A stretch of DNA of 64,000 nucleotides from Sesamum alatum (Eukaryota > Streptophyta > Magnoliopsida > Lamiales > Pedaliaceae): the NCBI GenBank assembly GCA_034509735.1, contig JACGWO010000007.1, positions 1,550,001 through 1,614,000 of the forward strand. The letters run 5' to 3'. Positions within the stretch are counted from its first letter, which is position 1, and every line of letters starts with the position of its first letter. Position numbers and translations under genes: made by a program. Below the pieces are notes generated by a model, which searched no databases, was not told where the DNA came from, and saw only the letters and a program-made list of their open reading frames with translations. This document shows, in pieces, positions 12,419 to 24,833 of this stretch.

Positions 12419-12947
12419 AGGGATAATTACACTCTCCTTCCCTGAGGTTTGGTGTAATTATACGTAGCCTCATGTAGTTTTAAAAAATACATCTAATATC
12501 CATGAGGTTTGCTTCTGTCTAACAAATAAATTCTTCCGTTAGTTAAAGTTCACCGAATTTGTTTATATTAGCAAAAAACTGAACAAAAATTTGATATTTA
12601 CCATCGATTGATTTAGCACTGACTTATTATAGGTCAAACAAATCTTTTATGATCAAACTACCTTTATACATCTTTATACGTTAATGCATGTGAGGTAGTA
12701 TATTTTCACCGTTACAAGAGTAGTTTAATTAGAAAAAAATTATTGACCTACAATAAGTTAATAATAAATCAATCGAGGGTAAATATCGATTTTCATTCAG
12801 TCTTTTTGTTAATATTAACAAATTTGATGAATTTTCATTAAGGGTAAGAAAACATATTTGTTAGGCAAAAACAATCTTCAAAGGTATTAAATGTAATTTT
12901 TTTAAATCACAATAGATACGTGTAATTTTACCAAACCTCCTATATCA
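12419..12947. repeat. MITE of family A
   Basis: Left end GGGATAATTACACTCTCC with CCTGAGGTTTGGTGTAATT is mirrored by the right end GTGTAATTTTACCAAACCTCC. Inner parts (TCTAACAAATAAATTCTTCC and its reverse near 12860) also pair. It closely resembles the copy at 26327-26680. Confidence 0.6.
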
Positions 12948-13197
12948 TGATGACTTTTTGATCATATTTCAGCATAGGTAGTTCGTCCTACTTAAACAGA
13001 TTATTTATTATGAGGCTCACTTTCACATTAATAATCTTCTAACATAATATTAATCATCTTTAGTAGGAATTGATGATATTTAAAGCTATAATTACCTTTT
13101 ACTTGTTTAATTATTTGCCCACGCATATAAATTTCTACTTTCTAAATTAAATTCGAATTCTCAAACCTCATCCCAAGAAAAACTCTTTGTTTCTATA

Positions 13198-14322
13198 AGG
13201 GAAAAATGTAATTTTGGTCCATTTTCTTAGGGGTGGTGACACTTTTAGTCCAAATCTATTTGAAAATAGCAATTCAGGATAGTAATTTTAAAAAAGTGGC
13301 AATTTCAGGCCAAAAAACCCTAATTTGACCGGAATTGGTCACCTTTCCGGCGATCATTTTACATGTGGATTAAAAAAATAGAAGATTTCTTACATGGTAG
13401 GTGATTTGACAACCATAGTGAGGTAGTATGGTGACATACTTTATTTAAGGTTAAAATCCATTAAAATAGATACATTTTTCTTAAATTTATATTATTTAAA
13501 TATCAAAATAAAATTTAAAATTAAAATTTACACCAAATTGATAAATTAAATTAAAATCACATTTAAAAGATTAATATACTAAAATTCAATTTTCAAATTT
13601 AAATATCTGTATCAATATAAATTTTAATCAATTTTAATTATTTTTTAATTAACTTAATTTAAAATAATTAATAAAATAAGGAAAATATTAATTTTTCAAA
13701 AAGTTCTAAGAAAAAAAAAGAAATTTAAAAAAAATTAAAAAAAGTTAAGAAATTTGATTTATTTTTTGTAAAGAAAAACAATAATTTTTAAAATTTAAAC
13801 ATTTTTATAGTAAATAATATAATTTATTAAATATATTCAAACTAAATTATAATTAAAATATTTTTAATAAGATATAATTTTTATAATTGATTAAAATTTA
13901 TATTGATATAGATATTTAAATTTGAAAATTGAATTTTATTATATTTATCTTTTAAACATGATTTTGATTTAATTTATCAATTTGGTATAAAATTTTAAAT
14001 TTTATATTTTATATTGATATTTAAATAATATATATTTAAGAAAAATGTTATCCATTTAAATGAATTTTAACCTTAAAAAAAATATGTCACCATGCCGCCT
14101 CACTATGGTTGTCAAATCACCTGCCATGTAAGAAAATTTCTATTTTTGCAATCCACGTTTAAAATGATCGCTGAAAAGGTGACTAACTCCGGCCAAATTA
14201 GAATTTTTTGGCCTGAAATCGCTATTTTTTTAAAGTTATTGTCCTAAATTGCTATTTTCAAATGAATCTGAACTAAAAGTGCCACCACCCTTAAGAAAGT
14301 GAACCAAAATTACATTTTTCTC
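13198..14322. mobile_element. foldback element, ~440-bp inverted arms
   Basis: The two arms are inverted copies over about 440 bp (13198-13640 with 13870-14322) around a short A+T-rich spacer. Terminal sequence AAAAATGTAATTTTGGTCCA is shared, followed by GGGGTGGTGACACTTTTAGT and its partner. TTTCTATA (13190-13197) and TTTCTAGA (14323-14330) flank it as a likely 8-bp target duplication. It ends 1.15 kb upstream of the PDR start codon. Confidence 0.75.
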
Positions 14323-14768
14323 TTTCTAGAAATTAAAACACTCTAGTGCGAAAATTTTGAGTTGAATGAGAATGATAATAATAGAGCAAAGGTATTCAAA
14401 TGTAGGGGAAAATAGATAAAATAAAATAGGGGTATATTTGAGGCACGTGATAAATATTTTCTGACTATTTTTTAAATTTCAACTCAAAGACTAATTCTTT
14501 GACAAATATTAAAAAAAAAAAAAGCGATAGAAAATAAAAGAAGGGTCTATAATAGATTATTCTTCTAAGCAAATGAACAGTGAAAAGATATTTAGCTGTA
14601 ATTTAAGGGGTGCTATAAATATAAAATACTTTAATATATATAAAACATAAGTACTAACATTAAATCCACTTTCATATGTGGAATTTTTATGAAAATACTT
14701 CTCGAAATTTTACCACATTTGCTGTAATTTGAACTCAAAAAACTAAAATAATTCTTCAAGTCCAATAA

Positions 14769-15025
14769 CACTAGAAAAAATTTACTATTGGCTACAGTTT
14801 TAATGATTATGGGCTAAAATTATGGTAAATAATTATGATTAATCATAGTTAATTAAAAATCGATACAAAAACTCAAATTAGTGAGCCATAGCAAAAGTTT
14901 TACCATGATTTTTAGTCATAATAAATGCTTATCCACTCTTGAAAAAACTATAGCCAACAACTGTTGCACGGCTGGCTATTTACTATAACTATTTATTTTT
15001 AACTATGGCAATTATTAGTACGAAT
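14769..15025. repeat. CACTA-type MITE, family C
   Basis: Begins CACTAGAAAAAATTTACTAT and continues with GGTAAATAATTATGATTAA and ATCGATACAAAAACTCAA, all shared with the copies at 28914-29231 and 43428-43705. The right terminus is eroded. It sits about 450 bp upstream of the PDR start codon. Confidence 0.55.
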
Positions 15026-15130
15026 ATGCAAAATAGAATAGTGTATTTTCTCATGAGAAAGACAACTGAATCTACCAAGCAAGTTGGGGAGGAGAGAAGT
15101 TTCAACTTCAACTATATGGAGTGGTCATCA

Positions 15131-15145
15131 AGGGTCAAAAGTCAA
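15131..15145 (-). promoter_or_regulatory. paired W-boxes upstream of PDR gene
   Basis: On the minus strand the sequence reads TTTGACTTTTGACC, two WRKY-binding W-box cores (TTGACT, TTGACC) seven bases apart, about 170 bp upstream of the TATA box. Paired W-boxes are known elicitor-response elements in defence promoters. Single TTGAC words are common by chance, so only the pairing and position add weight. Confidence 0.4.
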
Positions 15146-15317
15146 ACAAGGTGGCATTTCCTGCCTCCAACAATTCAGAGATACAATTCATTGCATAATT
15201 TCAACTTTTCTACTCAAAACATAAATAAAATAAAATAAAATAAAAAACCAAAAAATGAAAATAAGAAAAATCCTCAAGTTGAAAATTAAAAGCCACCTTA
15301 ACTTCAACATGCACACC

Positions 15318-15325
15318 TATATAAA
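15318..15325 (+). promoter_or_regulatory. TATA box of PDR gene
   Basis: CTATATAAACC is a good plant TATA box 154 bases before the ATG. Transcription would start near 15350, giving a 5' leader of roughly 130 nt. Confidence 0.6.
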
Positions 15326-15478
15326 CCAAACCAATCTCCCACCATTATAACAACACATCAAATTCATTCATTCTTTTACAAACAAACCTTAAACCTTAAA
15401 ACTTGTTCTTTTCTTTCCTCATTCTTGAAATCTTGAATTCAAGTAAAGGGATTCTGAGATCACTTTGCTGTAGGAAGA

Positions 15479-18400
15479 ATGGACACAGATGACATTTACA
15501 AAGGTGGTAGTAGCATGAGAGCAAGCAAGAGACAGAGGGAGAGTTTCAGGGCTAACAGCTCAAACATATGGAGGAACACAGGCATGGAGGTGTTTTCACG
15601 GTCATCGCGAGAAGAGGACGATGAAGAAGCCCTGAAATGGGCTGCCCTTGAGAAACTGCCAACGTTCGATCGTCTCAGAAAAGGGCTGTTGTTCGGATCG
15701 AAAGGCGCGAATGAGGTTGATGTTCAGAGCCTTGGGTTGCAGGACAAAAGGAATCTGGTGGAGAGGCTGGTGAATACTGTGGAGGAGGACAATGAGAAGT
15801 TCTTGTTGAAGCTCAGGAACAGAATTGACAGGTATTTTTTTTCCTTTTATGTGTTTGTTTGAAACTCATATTAAAAAAGTATGTTTTCTAATGTAAATGG
15901 TTGTGTTGTTTTTCAGAGTTGGGATTGATATTCCTACAATAGAAGTGAGATATGAGCATCTCAAGATTGATGCAGAAGCCTATACTGCAGGCAGGGCTTT
16001 GCCTACTTTTGTCAACTTCAACATTAACATGGTAGAGGTAAGAAAAACTCACAAAAAACAGGGAAAAAAGAAATTTTTTCATAAATAATTATATCGATAG
16101 CCCTTAAAGTTAAAATATTATAAACAAATTTACGTGTTTTGATAATAAAACTGTACCTCGTACAATCATACTTTATATTATAAACTTCCTCTTGCAAACG
16201 ACCGGTGGAGAATCTATAATATAAAATACGATTGTAGAGATGTCGATGTAAATTTTTAAATTTGCAGGTGCTTTATTCAAATATATTTAAACTCAGTAGA
16301 TGTTTATGTAGATGCATTTCTAAACTTTAGAATTCACTTACCTTGCAGGGAATTCTGAATTATCTCCATATACTTCCAAGTAGAAAGAAGCCTTTTACTA
16401 TCCTTAAGGATGTGAGTGGTATCATCAAGCCATGCAGGCTGACTTTGCTTTTAGGTCCTCCAAGTTCAGGAAAATCAACCCTTCTGTTGGCTTTGGCTGG
16501 AAGGCTTGATCCAACTCTAAAGGTAAATAAGCGACTTCAGTTTCTTCATGAATAATCAAATTCTTCTCCTGCAAAATCGTGTTTCTAATTCACAAAAATG
16601 GAAATATTGGGCCAGACTTCAGGAAGGATCACTTACAATGGACATGAAATGGAAGAATTTGTACCACAGAGAACTGCATCGTATATCAGTCAACATGATT
16701 TGCATATTGGAGAAATGACAGTAAGAGAAACCTTAGCATATTCAGCCAGATTCCAGGGGGTTGGCTCACGATACGGTTCGTACAATTACTAAACTGTAGA
16801 GTATATATCTTAGTTTCTCTCCAGAAAAATCAGATGTTTGTGTTTTTACTTAACTGTTGAAAGTTCTATATTGTTAAACAGAGATGTTGGCAGAACTGTC
16901 AAGGAGAGAAAAAGCAGCAAATATTAAACCTGATCCTGATATTGATATGTACATGAAGGTAAAACAAACATGCAATGGCAGCTTTCTCTTTCTGCATTTA
17001 AAACTGTGCAAAGAATCGAATAATGCTATTTTAATAATACAGGCAGAAGCTACAGAAGGAGATGATTCAAGTGTGGTCACAGATTACATTCTTAAGGTAC
17101 CAGGAGCCAGCTTTTACCTTTAATAAACATAAGAATTCTCCAGCACAGAGTTCTCAAACATCACCTTGTTCGTTTCAGGTTCTGGGGCTCGACATTTGTG
17201 CTGATACTTTGGTTGGAGATGAAATGATAAGGGGTATTTCTGGGGGACAGAAAAAGCGTGTTACAACTGGTAAACAAACTAAACACAAGCACTTGAAATG
17301 AAATGAAATGAAAACTTGTCAATTGGTTTTATATAAAGACTGATTTGTGGTATGGAAACTCACAGGAGAAATGCTGGTTGGGCCGGCAAAGGCACTTTTC
17401 ATGGATGAGATATCAACTGGATTGGACAGTTCCACAACTTACCAAATCGTCCATATGCTTCAACAATACGTCCATATTATGAAAGGAACTGCTTTCATCT
17501 CCCTCCTGCAGCCAGCACCAGAGACATATGATCTGTTCGATGACATCGTGCTCTTGGCTGATGGGCAGATTGTTTATCAGGGTCCTAGAGAAAATGTGCT
17601 AGACTTTTTTGAATCCATGGGTTTCAAATGCCCTGAACGAAAAGCAGTGGCTGATTTCTTGCAAGAAGTAAGCAAAAAGAAATAATGAAGTCACAAAATC
17701 TTTAGTATATAGTCTCTTATTGGTTCTAACTAATGAGAGATTGATATTAATGGGCAGGTGACGTCTAAGAAAGATCAACAACAATACTGGGCAAATAAGG
17801 ATGAGCCATACCGATTCATCTCAGTAAGTGAATTTGCAGAGGCATTCCAATCATTTGCATTTGGCAGGAAACTTGGGGATGAGCTTGCAATTCCATTTGA
17901 TAAGAGCAAAAGCCATCCTGCCGCTTTGACAAAACAAAAGTATGGTCTTGGAGACAAAGAAGTTCTGAAAGCCTGCGCTGACAGAGAACTCTTATTAATG
18001 AAGAGAAACTCATTTGTCTTTTTCTTCAAGATCTTCCAGGCAAGTATTTAAAAACTTGAACTCACCTTCACCTATTATGTTAAGTTGGATGCTTATCACT
18101 GAGAGTAATTTTATCTGTCTGCTTTCAGCTTACTGTGATGGCCCTTACGGCAATGACTGTCTTTTTGCGAACGAAGATGCACAAAGATACTGTAGAAGAT
18201 GGAGGGATATACACTGGTGCTCTATTTTTCAGTGTCATTATGGTCATGTTCAATGGACTGACAGAGCTTTCAATGACAATTCAGAAGCTTCCTGTCTTCT
18301 ACAAACAAAGGGATATGTTCTTCTTCCCTCCCTGGGCATACGCTATTCCCTCATGGATCCTGAAAATACCAGTTACTTTCCTTGAAGTAGCTATATGGAC

Positions 18401-21400
18401 ATTTCTCACTTACTATGTGATTGGATTCGATCCTAATGTAGGAAGGTAAGACTTACAAATTATTGCCTCACGTATAATATTGTTCTGTCACTTCTTCAAA
18501 CATAATTTACTGATAAAGAGTCTTTTTCACAGGTTAATGAAGCAGTACCTATTGCTTTTACTCGTGCATCAGTCAGCATCAGCACTGTTCAGATTTATTG
18601 GGGCAGCTGGTAGGAACATGATTGTCGCAAACACATTTGGCTTGTTTGCGCTGCTCATGCTCTTCGCATTAGGTGGCATTGTCCTATCACGAGGTACAAA
18701 ACCACAATCAAATGTACAAATCCATTTTACAATAGAGTGGCTCATCATTTCTCATAAAAATCTTTTATTGGTACTGCAGATGATGTAAAGAAGTGGTGGC
18801 TATGGGGCTACTGGTCCTCACCATTGATGTATGCTCAGAATGCAATTCTTGTTAATGAATTCACAGGGCACAGTTGGAGCAGAGTAAGTAAATGCATCAA
18901 TCCACGCTTCAGGATGCTGCACATTCCACATCTCATTATACAAGACTAAAGATATTTTAATGTTACAGTTGGAAAATGGAACCAAATTGGGAGTTACTGT
19001 AATGGAGTCGCGAGGGTTCTTTCCTCAAGCATATTGGTATTGGATAGGAGTAGGGGCATTGTTTGGATTTGTATGGCTATTCAACATCCTCTACCTTTTA
19101 TCTCTAACGTATCTTAAACGTAAGTTTTTCAACTTTATCCACTTTCAAGTATGTTATAAATTGCATTCAACAATTAATTTTGTTAAAAAAACGATGCAGC
19201 TTTTGACAAACCTCAAGCTGTATTACCAGAAGAAACTGCAGATGATGCCCAAAAGGGTGGCTCTGTCAGGCGAGTTTCAGCTCAAGGTAATAAGAGTACA
19301 CGTAGAAGCATCTCCTCTGGATCCTCATCCACGAGAGTAGATGCCATAGACGCCAATGGGAACAGGAAAAGAGGAATGATTCTTCCATTTGAACCACATT
19401 CTATCACATTCGACGACGTTAGATACTCAGTGGACATGCCAGCGGTATGTTGAAACTAAAAAAGAAATGAACAAGAATTGTTTTATCAGAAAGAGTATAC
19501 ATAGGATCAATCAATCTCTAAATAAGTCTTATAAAATGCAGGAAATGAAAACTCAAGGTGCTACTGAAGATAAATTGGAGCTCTTGAAGGGTGTGAATGG
19601 AGCTTTCAGGCCAGGCGTTCTCACAGCTTTGATGGGTGTTAGTGGAGCAGGTAAAACAACATTGATGGATGTGCTAGCTGGAAGAAAAACAGGTGGATAT
19701 ATCGAGGGAAATATCACAATATCCGGATACCCCAAGAACCAAGCAACATTTGCTAGGATTTCTGGATATTGTGAGCAGAACGACATCCATTCTCCAAACG
19801 TTACAGTTTATGAGTCCCTTGTTTACTCAGCATGGTTGAGATTGCCCCGAGAAGTCGATGCTGAAACTAGAAAGGTTTGTACATTGAGACATCATTCTAT
19901 GATATGAATTAAATTACCATAGAGAAACTTCAAGAGTAATATTGAGTTCATCTTCTTTTTGTTTTGCTTACAGATGTTCATTGAGGAGGTCATGGAACTT
20001 GTAGAACTTACCCCACTGAAGGGAGCACTAGTTGGGTTGCCAGGAGTCAATGGTCTCTCAACTGAGCAGCGGAAAAGGCTTACAATTGCAGTTGAGCTCG
20101 TAGCAAACCCTTCAATCATATTCATGGATGAGCCAACTTCTGGGCTTGATGCAAGAGCTGCTGCAATTGTGATGAGAACAGTCAGGAATACAGTAAATAC
20201 AGGAAGAACAGTAGTTTGCACCATTCACCAGCCTAGCATCGACATATTTGAAGCATTCGATGAGGTAAACTAGATCATAGCAATATAGACTTTTAGCATT
20301 TTTGTTCTTTCATTTTGCATGATACTGAAATAACATTTCGCTATTTTGTACAAATGAGTTACCAAACTAACATGATTTGGCAGCTATTTCTGATGAAACG
20401 TGGAGGACAAGAAATATATGTTGGACCATTAGGACACCACTCATCCCATTTGATCAAGTACTTTGAGGGAATTGAAGGAGTGCCAAAGATTAAGGATGGA
20501 TACAATCCAGCTACCTGGATGTTGGAAGTCACTACTTCAGCCCAAGAATTGGTCTTGGGGGTTGACTTCGCTGACCACTACAGGAGCTCAGAATTATACA
20601 TGTTAGTTGATTTCCTTCATAGTAAAATTACATGCTTTCTTATGCAAAAAAATGTGCTTACAACAAGCTAATAATCTCATGTGTAAAATTACAGGAGGAA
20701 CAAAGCCCTAATCAAGGAATTAAGTGTTCCTCGCCCTGGCACAAAAGACCTGTTTTTCCCTACTAAATACTCCCAATCTTTCCTCACCCAATGCATCGCT
20801 TGTCTGTGGAAACAACACTGGTCATACTGGCGGAATCCACCTTACACAGCCGTAAGATTTTTGTTCACAACCTTCATAGCCCTTATATTCGGGACAATGT
20901 TCTGGGACCTCGGATCCAAATGGTAAGTAGTCAGAAAAATGAAAACAAACCTTAAGCTTGTAAAATATCCATTCATTAGCTTAGTGCTAATTCTGTTTGG
21001 ACATAACGAATTGCAGGACTACTCGACAAGATCTATTTAATGCCATGGGTTCAATGTATGCTGCTATCAACTTTCTGGGATTCCAATATGGTTCTACAGT
21101 ACAACCTGTGGTGGCCATTGAGCGAACAGTCTTTTATAGAGAAAGAGCAGCTGGAATGTACTCGGCTATGCCATATGCATTTTCACAAGTGAGTGGTTAA
21201 AATCTATTATCTGTTAAGCTACAAAAACTTAAACATTTGGGCATTCCACAACCCATTGAAAGTCCAGATTTACTTATTATTCATTTTCTCTGTGCAGTTC
21301 CTCATTGAAATCCCTTATGTCTTCGCACAATCCATTGTATATGGTCTCATAGTCTACTCAATGATGGGATTCGACTGGAATGCAGAAAAATTCTTCTGGT

Positions 21401-21904
21401 TTATATACTTCTTATTCTTCTCATTATTGTACTTTGTCCTCTACGGCATGATGACTGTGGCTGTCACTCCTAATCACAACGTTGCCGCCATTATCTCTTC
21501 TTTCTTCTACGCTATCTGGAATCTCTTCTCAGGGTTTATCGTCCCCCGGCCAGTAAGTTCAAGCGACCCTATTCTTTCATTATTCACAGAATAAATGCAT
21601 AAATTTCACAAACGTCAACTAATGTCGTAATTTTCAAAAACAGAGAATCCCTGTGTGGTGGAGATGGTACTACTGGGCAACTCCCGTGGCTTACACCTTG
21701 TACGGTATCATAGTATCTCAATTTGGAGAAATTAAGGATCAGATGGAGGGTGGTGATGAAACAGTGGAAGAATTCTTGAGAAGTTACTTTGGGTTCAGAC
21801 ACGATATGCTTGGAATGGTTGCAGCTATACTTCTTGGATTTGTTGTCCTTTTCACTTTCATCTTCGCCTATTCCATCAGGACATTCAACTTCCAGAGGAG
21901 ATAA
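15479..21904 (+). CDS. full-size ABCG/PDR transporter, PDR1-like
   Basis: Plasma-membrane ATP-driven exporter of the pleiotropic drug resistance type. 21 exons: 15479-15831, 15917-16037, 16349-16522, 16616-16775, 16882-16958, 17043-17096, 17179-17269, 17366-17667, 17758-18039, 18129-18445, 18533-18693, 18780-18883, 18969-19119, 19200-19444, 19542-19874, 19974-20264, 20384-20601, 20695-20922, 21017-21188, 21298-21552, 21644-21904. Joined length is 4350 nt (1449 aa), usual for PDRs, with no internal stop. N-terminus has [23 protein letters not shown]1: Walker A GPPSSGKS (194-201), signature ISGGQ (333-337), [14 protein letters not shown]2: Walker A GVSGAGKT (896-903), signature LSTEQ (1003-1007), [11 protein letters not shown]. 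Each NBD precedes a six-helix membrane block; the C-terminus is [10 protein letters not shown]. Family resemblance is to the NtPDR1 group, which exports sesqui- and diterpenoids. Intron 9 uses GC-AG. Substrate is inferred, not shown. Confidence 0.95.
18040..18128 (+). other. GC-AG intron in PDR gene
   Basis: The exon ends CAG and the intron begins GCAAGT, the standard consensus for rare GC-AG introns. It ends TTTCAG. Reading across the join gives [11 protein letters not shown], the conserved start of the first membrane domain, so the junction is supported by the protein. There is no in-frame GT donor nearby that would work. Confidence 0.8.
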
Positions 21905-22934
21905 AAGTTTCGTTTAATTCAGCAAGTCATATGTCAGTCTTCATCTACTTTACTAGTTAGGAAGATGTCTGAGATTCAAAATTTAAGTTAATTGGCTTCT
22001 ATGTAATGTTAGAACATCAAAGTGAAAGTTGTTTAATTTTTTAATACAAGTCTTTACTTCTCAATTTTCCCTTAACTTTCTTGCTTTCTCATTTGCTATT
22101 CTTCTATATTTTATTCTAAGAAATGTTATATTCTCTTGTTTACTTCTACCTCTCAATTCAAAACTAAACACGTCCAGAACTCATCCACCATCATACATAG
22201 AAACAAAATCATCGCAAACTTCATCATAATCAACCCTCATACATATACACCCCTCAATCGCGTACTCCATTTCACAACACCACCACCACAATATTTATTC
22301 AGAAAAGTATCAAAAAGAGACTGCATAAAGGGATGAAACGACGAAATTTCCCACCTAATTGGAAGATTTAATCTCAATCACCTGGCTTGATAAAGGAAAT
22401 GCAATGAACAAACCATGAAACAAAAGGTACCTGGAATTCACGCAGCCAGTAATTCTTCGCAAAACTGTTTTCGAAGTACTCGGATGTTGTACTCAACTGC
22501 AACTGTCATCGGAGAGCAAATCTAATTCCAGATCAGTAATTTGGGGACGAAGCAAAAATTAGGGCACAATACGACGTCGCGTCCTTGAGGCTTGTTAACC
22601 GTTTTGTTCGCTTCAAGTCCAAAGTAGAATTGCTCAATAGGACTTGAGGACTTGTTTGGTTTCATTTCTCTAGCAAAAAATTATTTATGGGATTTCTTTC
22701 TAATTCGGTTTTTTCACCAAATACTTATAATTATTATAAAATATTGATAGAGATACAGCCAAAAGACCATATGGTAGAACTGAAAAACCAAAAAAATAAC
22801 CTAGAAACTAACACTTATTTATACTTTTATAAAATTAAATAGCCCTCTTGAGGTCTTAAATTTTTTCAATAAAATTTTGCTCGAATAGTAAGGTTGAGAC
22901 TCACGGTAAAAAATTTGTATGTTCAATTCTAGCA
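21905..22934. other. PDR 3' UTR and unassigned downstream DNA
   Basis: The first 100-200 bases should be the PDR 3' untranslated region. Around 22435-22570 the sequence is less A+T-rich. On the minus strand it has a short ORF starting at ATGACAGTTGCAG, which stops just before a splice-donor-like GTACCTTTTG, so it could be the remains of a leader exon. I do not recognise it. Confidence 0.3.
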
Positions 22935-24500
22935 AAATGGGTCGGCGATGATACTGGCGAGGCCACCTCTGGGGGGCTAGCTTCTGGTCCTTTCTCGTAT
23001 GGAGGGGATCGTCGGTGAAGCATTCGAAATGCGGCAAAAGGGCCGCGCCGTCTACTGGATGAGCCTCCTAGCGGAGGTGAGGATTCCCCAGGTGACGAGG
23101 AGGAAGTGGCGGACTCTTTCCTCGACGAGGAGGTAGAGCCTCCTATTATCGGCGGAGAAGGGATGAGGGCAAGTAGCCCTATCCTTTTGGAGGGCGTCTC
23201 CTCCTCGCTTCGGGCTTCAGATCTACGGGCTCTTTATGTTGACTTCCATATTCCCCCCACTTTTACTCTTCTGGTCCCTTCGCCTGATAGCCGCTCCTGA
23301 CCGTCCTCCTCCCAACTGCTTATGTTTTTTTATTGCCTAATTGAAAGCTGGTCTTCATTCCCCATTCCCCATTTTTATGGGGATGTTGCTCGCGTCTTTG
23401 GAGTCCATCTGAATCAACTGGCCCCAAATTCCTTCCACCTTTTGGTCAGTTTCGCGATGGTTTTTAAATTTCATGGTCTTTACCCCACTGGTCAGGATTT
23501 CTTGTTCTGCTTCCAACTAAAAAAGTCTGAGCCTTGTGTCTTCCATTTTTTTCCCTTGTAGAGGGGTAAATTTCCTTCATGCACCGAGTGCCCCAAGCTA
23601 TGGTGATGCAGTTTTTTCTTTGTTCTTCCTCTGACTCCTTGGGATTTTCCTTCTGATTGGCTGTACAAACTACCTCCCCTTGTCTCCTTTTCAATCCATG
23701 ATTGGGACTCTGTTATGACTTCCCTTATTGAAGACCTCAACTCTCGGCCGTATGACTGCCGGGGGTTGATCGACGAGAGGCTCCTATCCCACTTCCGGCT
23801 CAGCCCAAGTGTGGTCCTCTTGGAGGAGCCATTGGGTATTTTAGTCGTCTCCTGCAAGGATTTGCCTTTTTTTTCTTTTTCTTTTTGATCCTACTCATTT
23901 ATGATTCGCTACTAATGTTTTGCCATGTTTTCTATAGATCGCATCTACGGAGCGGCATCCAGGGCGGCTCAGGTAGCCGTCAGGCGACCCCACCTAGCCG
24001 TCCGTCTGAAGAGACTCCCTTTTCGGGTGATTCCAGGGGGAAGCGAGCGGCCTCAACCCCTCAAGGCTCTTCTAAGCAGGATAAGGGGACCTCTTCTTCT
24101 GCCGTCCCTCTGCAGGTGTCCACACGTTCTGAGGCAGTCTCGCCATCCATGCCTCATCCTCCTCCTCCTCGGGATACTAGTAGTTCTTCCCCCTGCCCCC
24201 AAAAGTTTGTTCCTGAATGGGGTCTCTTCCCTCTCCATTCCCTAATGAAGGAGTCAGAGGGAAGTAATTCCCTAGCTATAGACTTCCTCAAGGGGGCGTT
24301 GCTGCCTGGGGACCGGAAGGCCCTTTTTCCCATCCTCCGAGAGGACGCATTGGGAGTTCTCGCAGGCCATCTTGCTCAGGTATCCTCACATTTCTTTCCT
24401 TTTCTCTTTCTTCTTTATTTCGATGACTCATGTATGTTTCCCTCCTCAGGCGAGCGCGGCCATGGCAAGGTACTCTCACGCCTCTCCCTAACCATCAACC
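22935..24500 (+). pseudogene. gypsy-type transposon protein remnant (antisense ORF of a Tat-like element)
   Basis: Plus-strand pieces resemble the plant 'putative gypsy type transposon' family (PF04195-like). At 23100-23290 is an acidic leader with RASDLRALYVDFHIPP. At 23330-23565 are FYGDVARVFGVHLNQLAPNSF and LKKSEPCVFHFFP. At 23650-23860 are DWDSVMTSLIEDLNSRPYD and HFRLSPSVVLLEEPLG. A probable intron (about 23865-23937, ending TATAG) leads to a Ser/Pro-rich segment at 23940-24370. Frameshifts and stops break it. Immediately downstream a gag N-terminus, PBS and LTR run in the opposite direction. Extra antisense ORFs are known in Tat-lineage elements (Grande, RIRE2), so I read this as such an ORF in an element that has lost pol. 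A second, independent inserted fragment is the alternative. Confidence 0.55.
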
Positions 24501-24673
24501 ACAAGGGGGACCTCCTGCACCTGAGGGGCCACTGCCGCGACGGGGGCGGGTGCCACCACTGCTAGCTGTGTTTGAATTGCTCTCGTGATCATCCACTGGA
24601 TTGCCGCCATCAGACCTGGCGACACTCTATCTGAGGAGCATCCGACGAAGTGCTGTCGCGAGGGGGATCCCAA
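24488..24673 (-). pseudogene. Gypsy (Tat-like) gag N-terminal fragment
   Basis: The minus strand encodes a short peptide with SPGLMAAIQWMITRAIQTQL followed by an Ala/Pro-rich stretch. This resembles the start of Tat-lineage gag proteins (ELIAAIQxIVxxAI pattern). It sits about 160 bases inside the primer-binding site on the same strand, as expected for gag. It is cut off at about 24490, where the antisense ORF begins. Confidence 0.5.
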
Positions 24674-24833
24674 GGCGAATCTGCAGGGACAGAAGGTCCC
24701 GCACTGTCCCTGGCTGGGGCCATTAGGATGCTAGTTAACACCTGCAAGACTTAGGGATCAACTGTCATACCGATCGTCTTTTGTTTGTCGAGTCCACTGT
24801 TGGGAGCGTCCATAATTCTCACGTCTCAGTCCT

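Noticed and set aside
15005..15238. 77-codon ORF just upstream of the PDR gene
   Set aside because: Overlaps a MITE and the PDR promoter region including the W-box pair; no domain.
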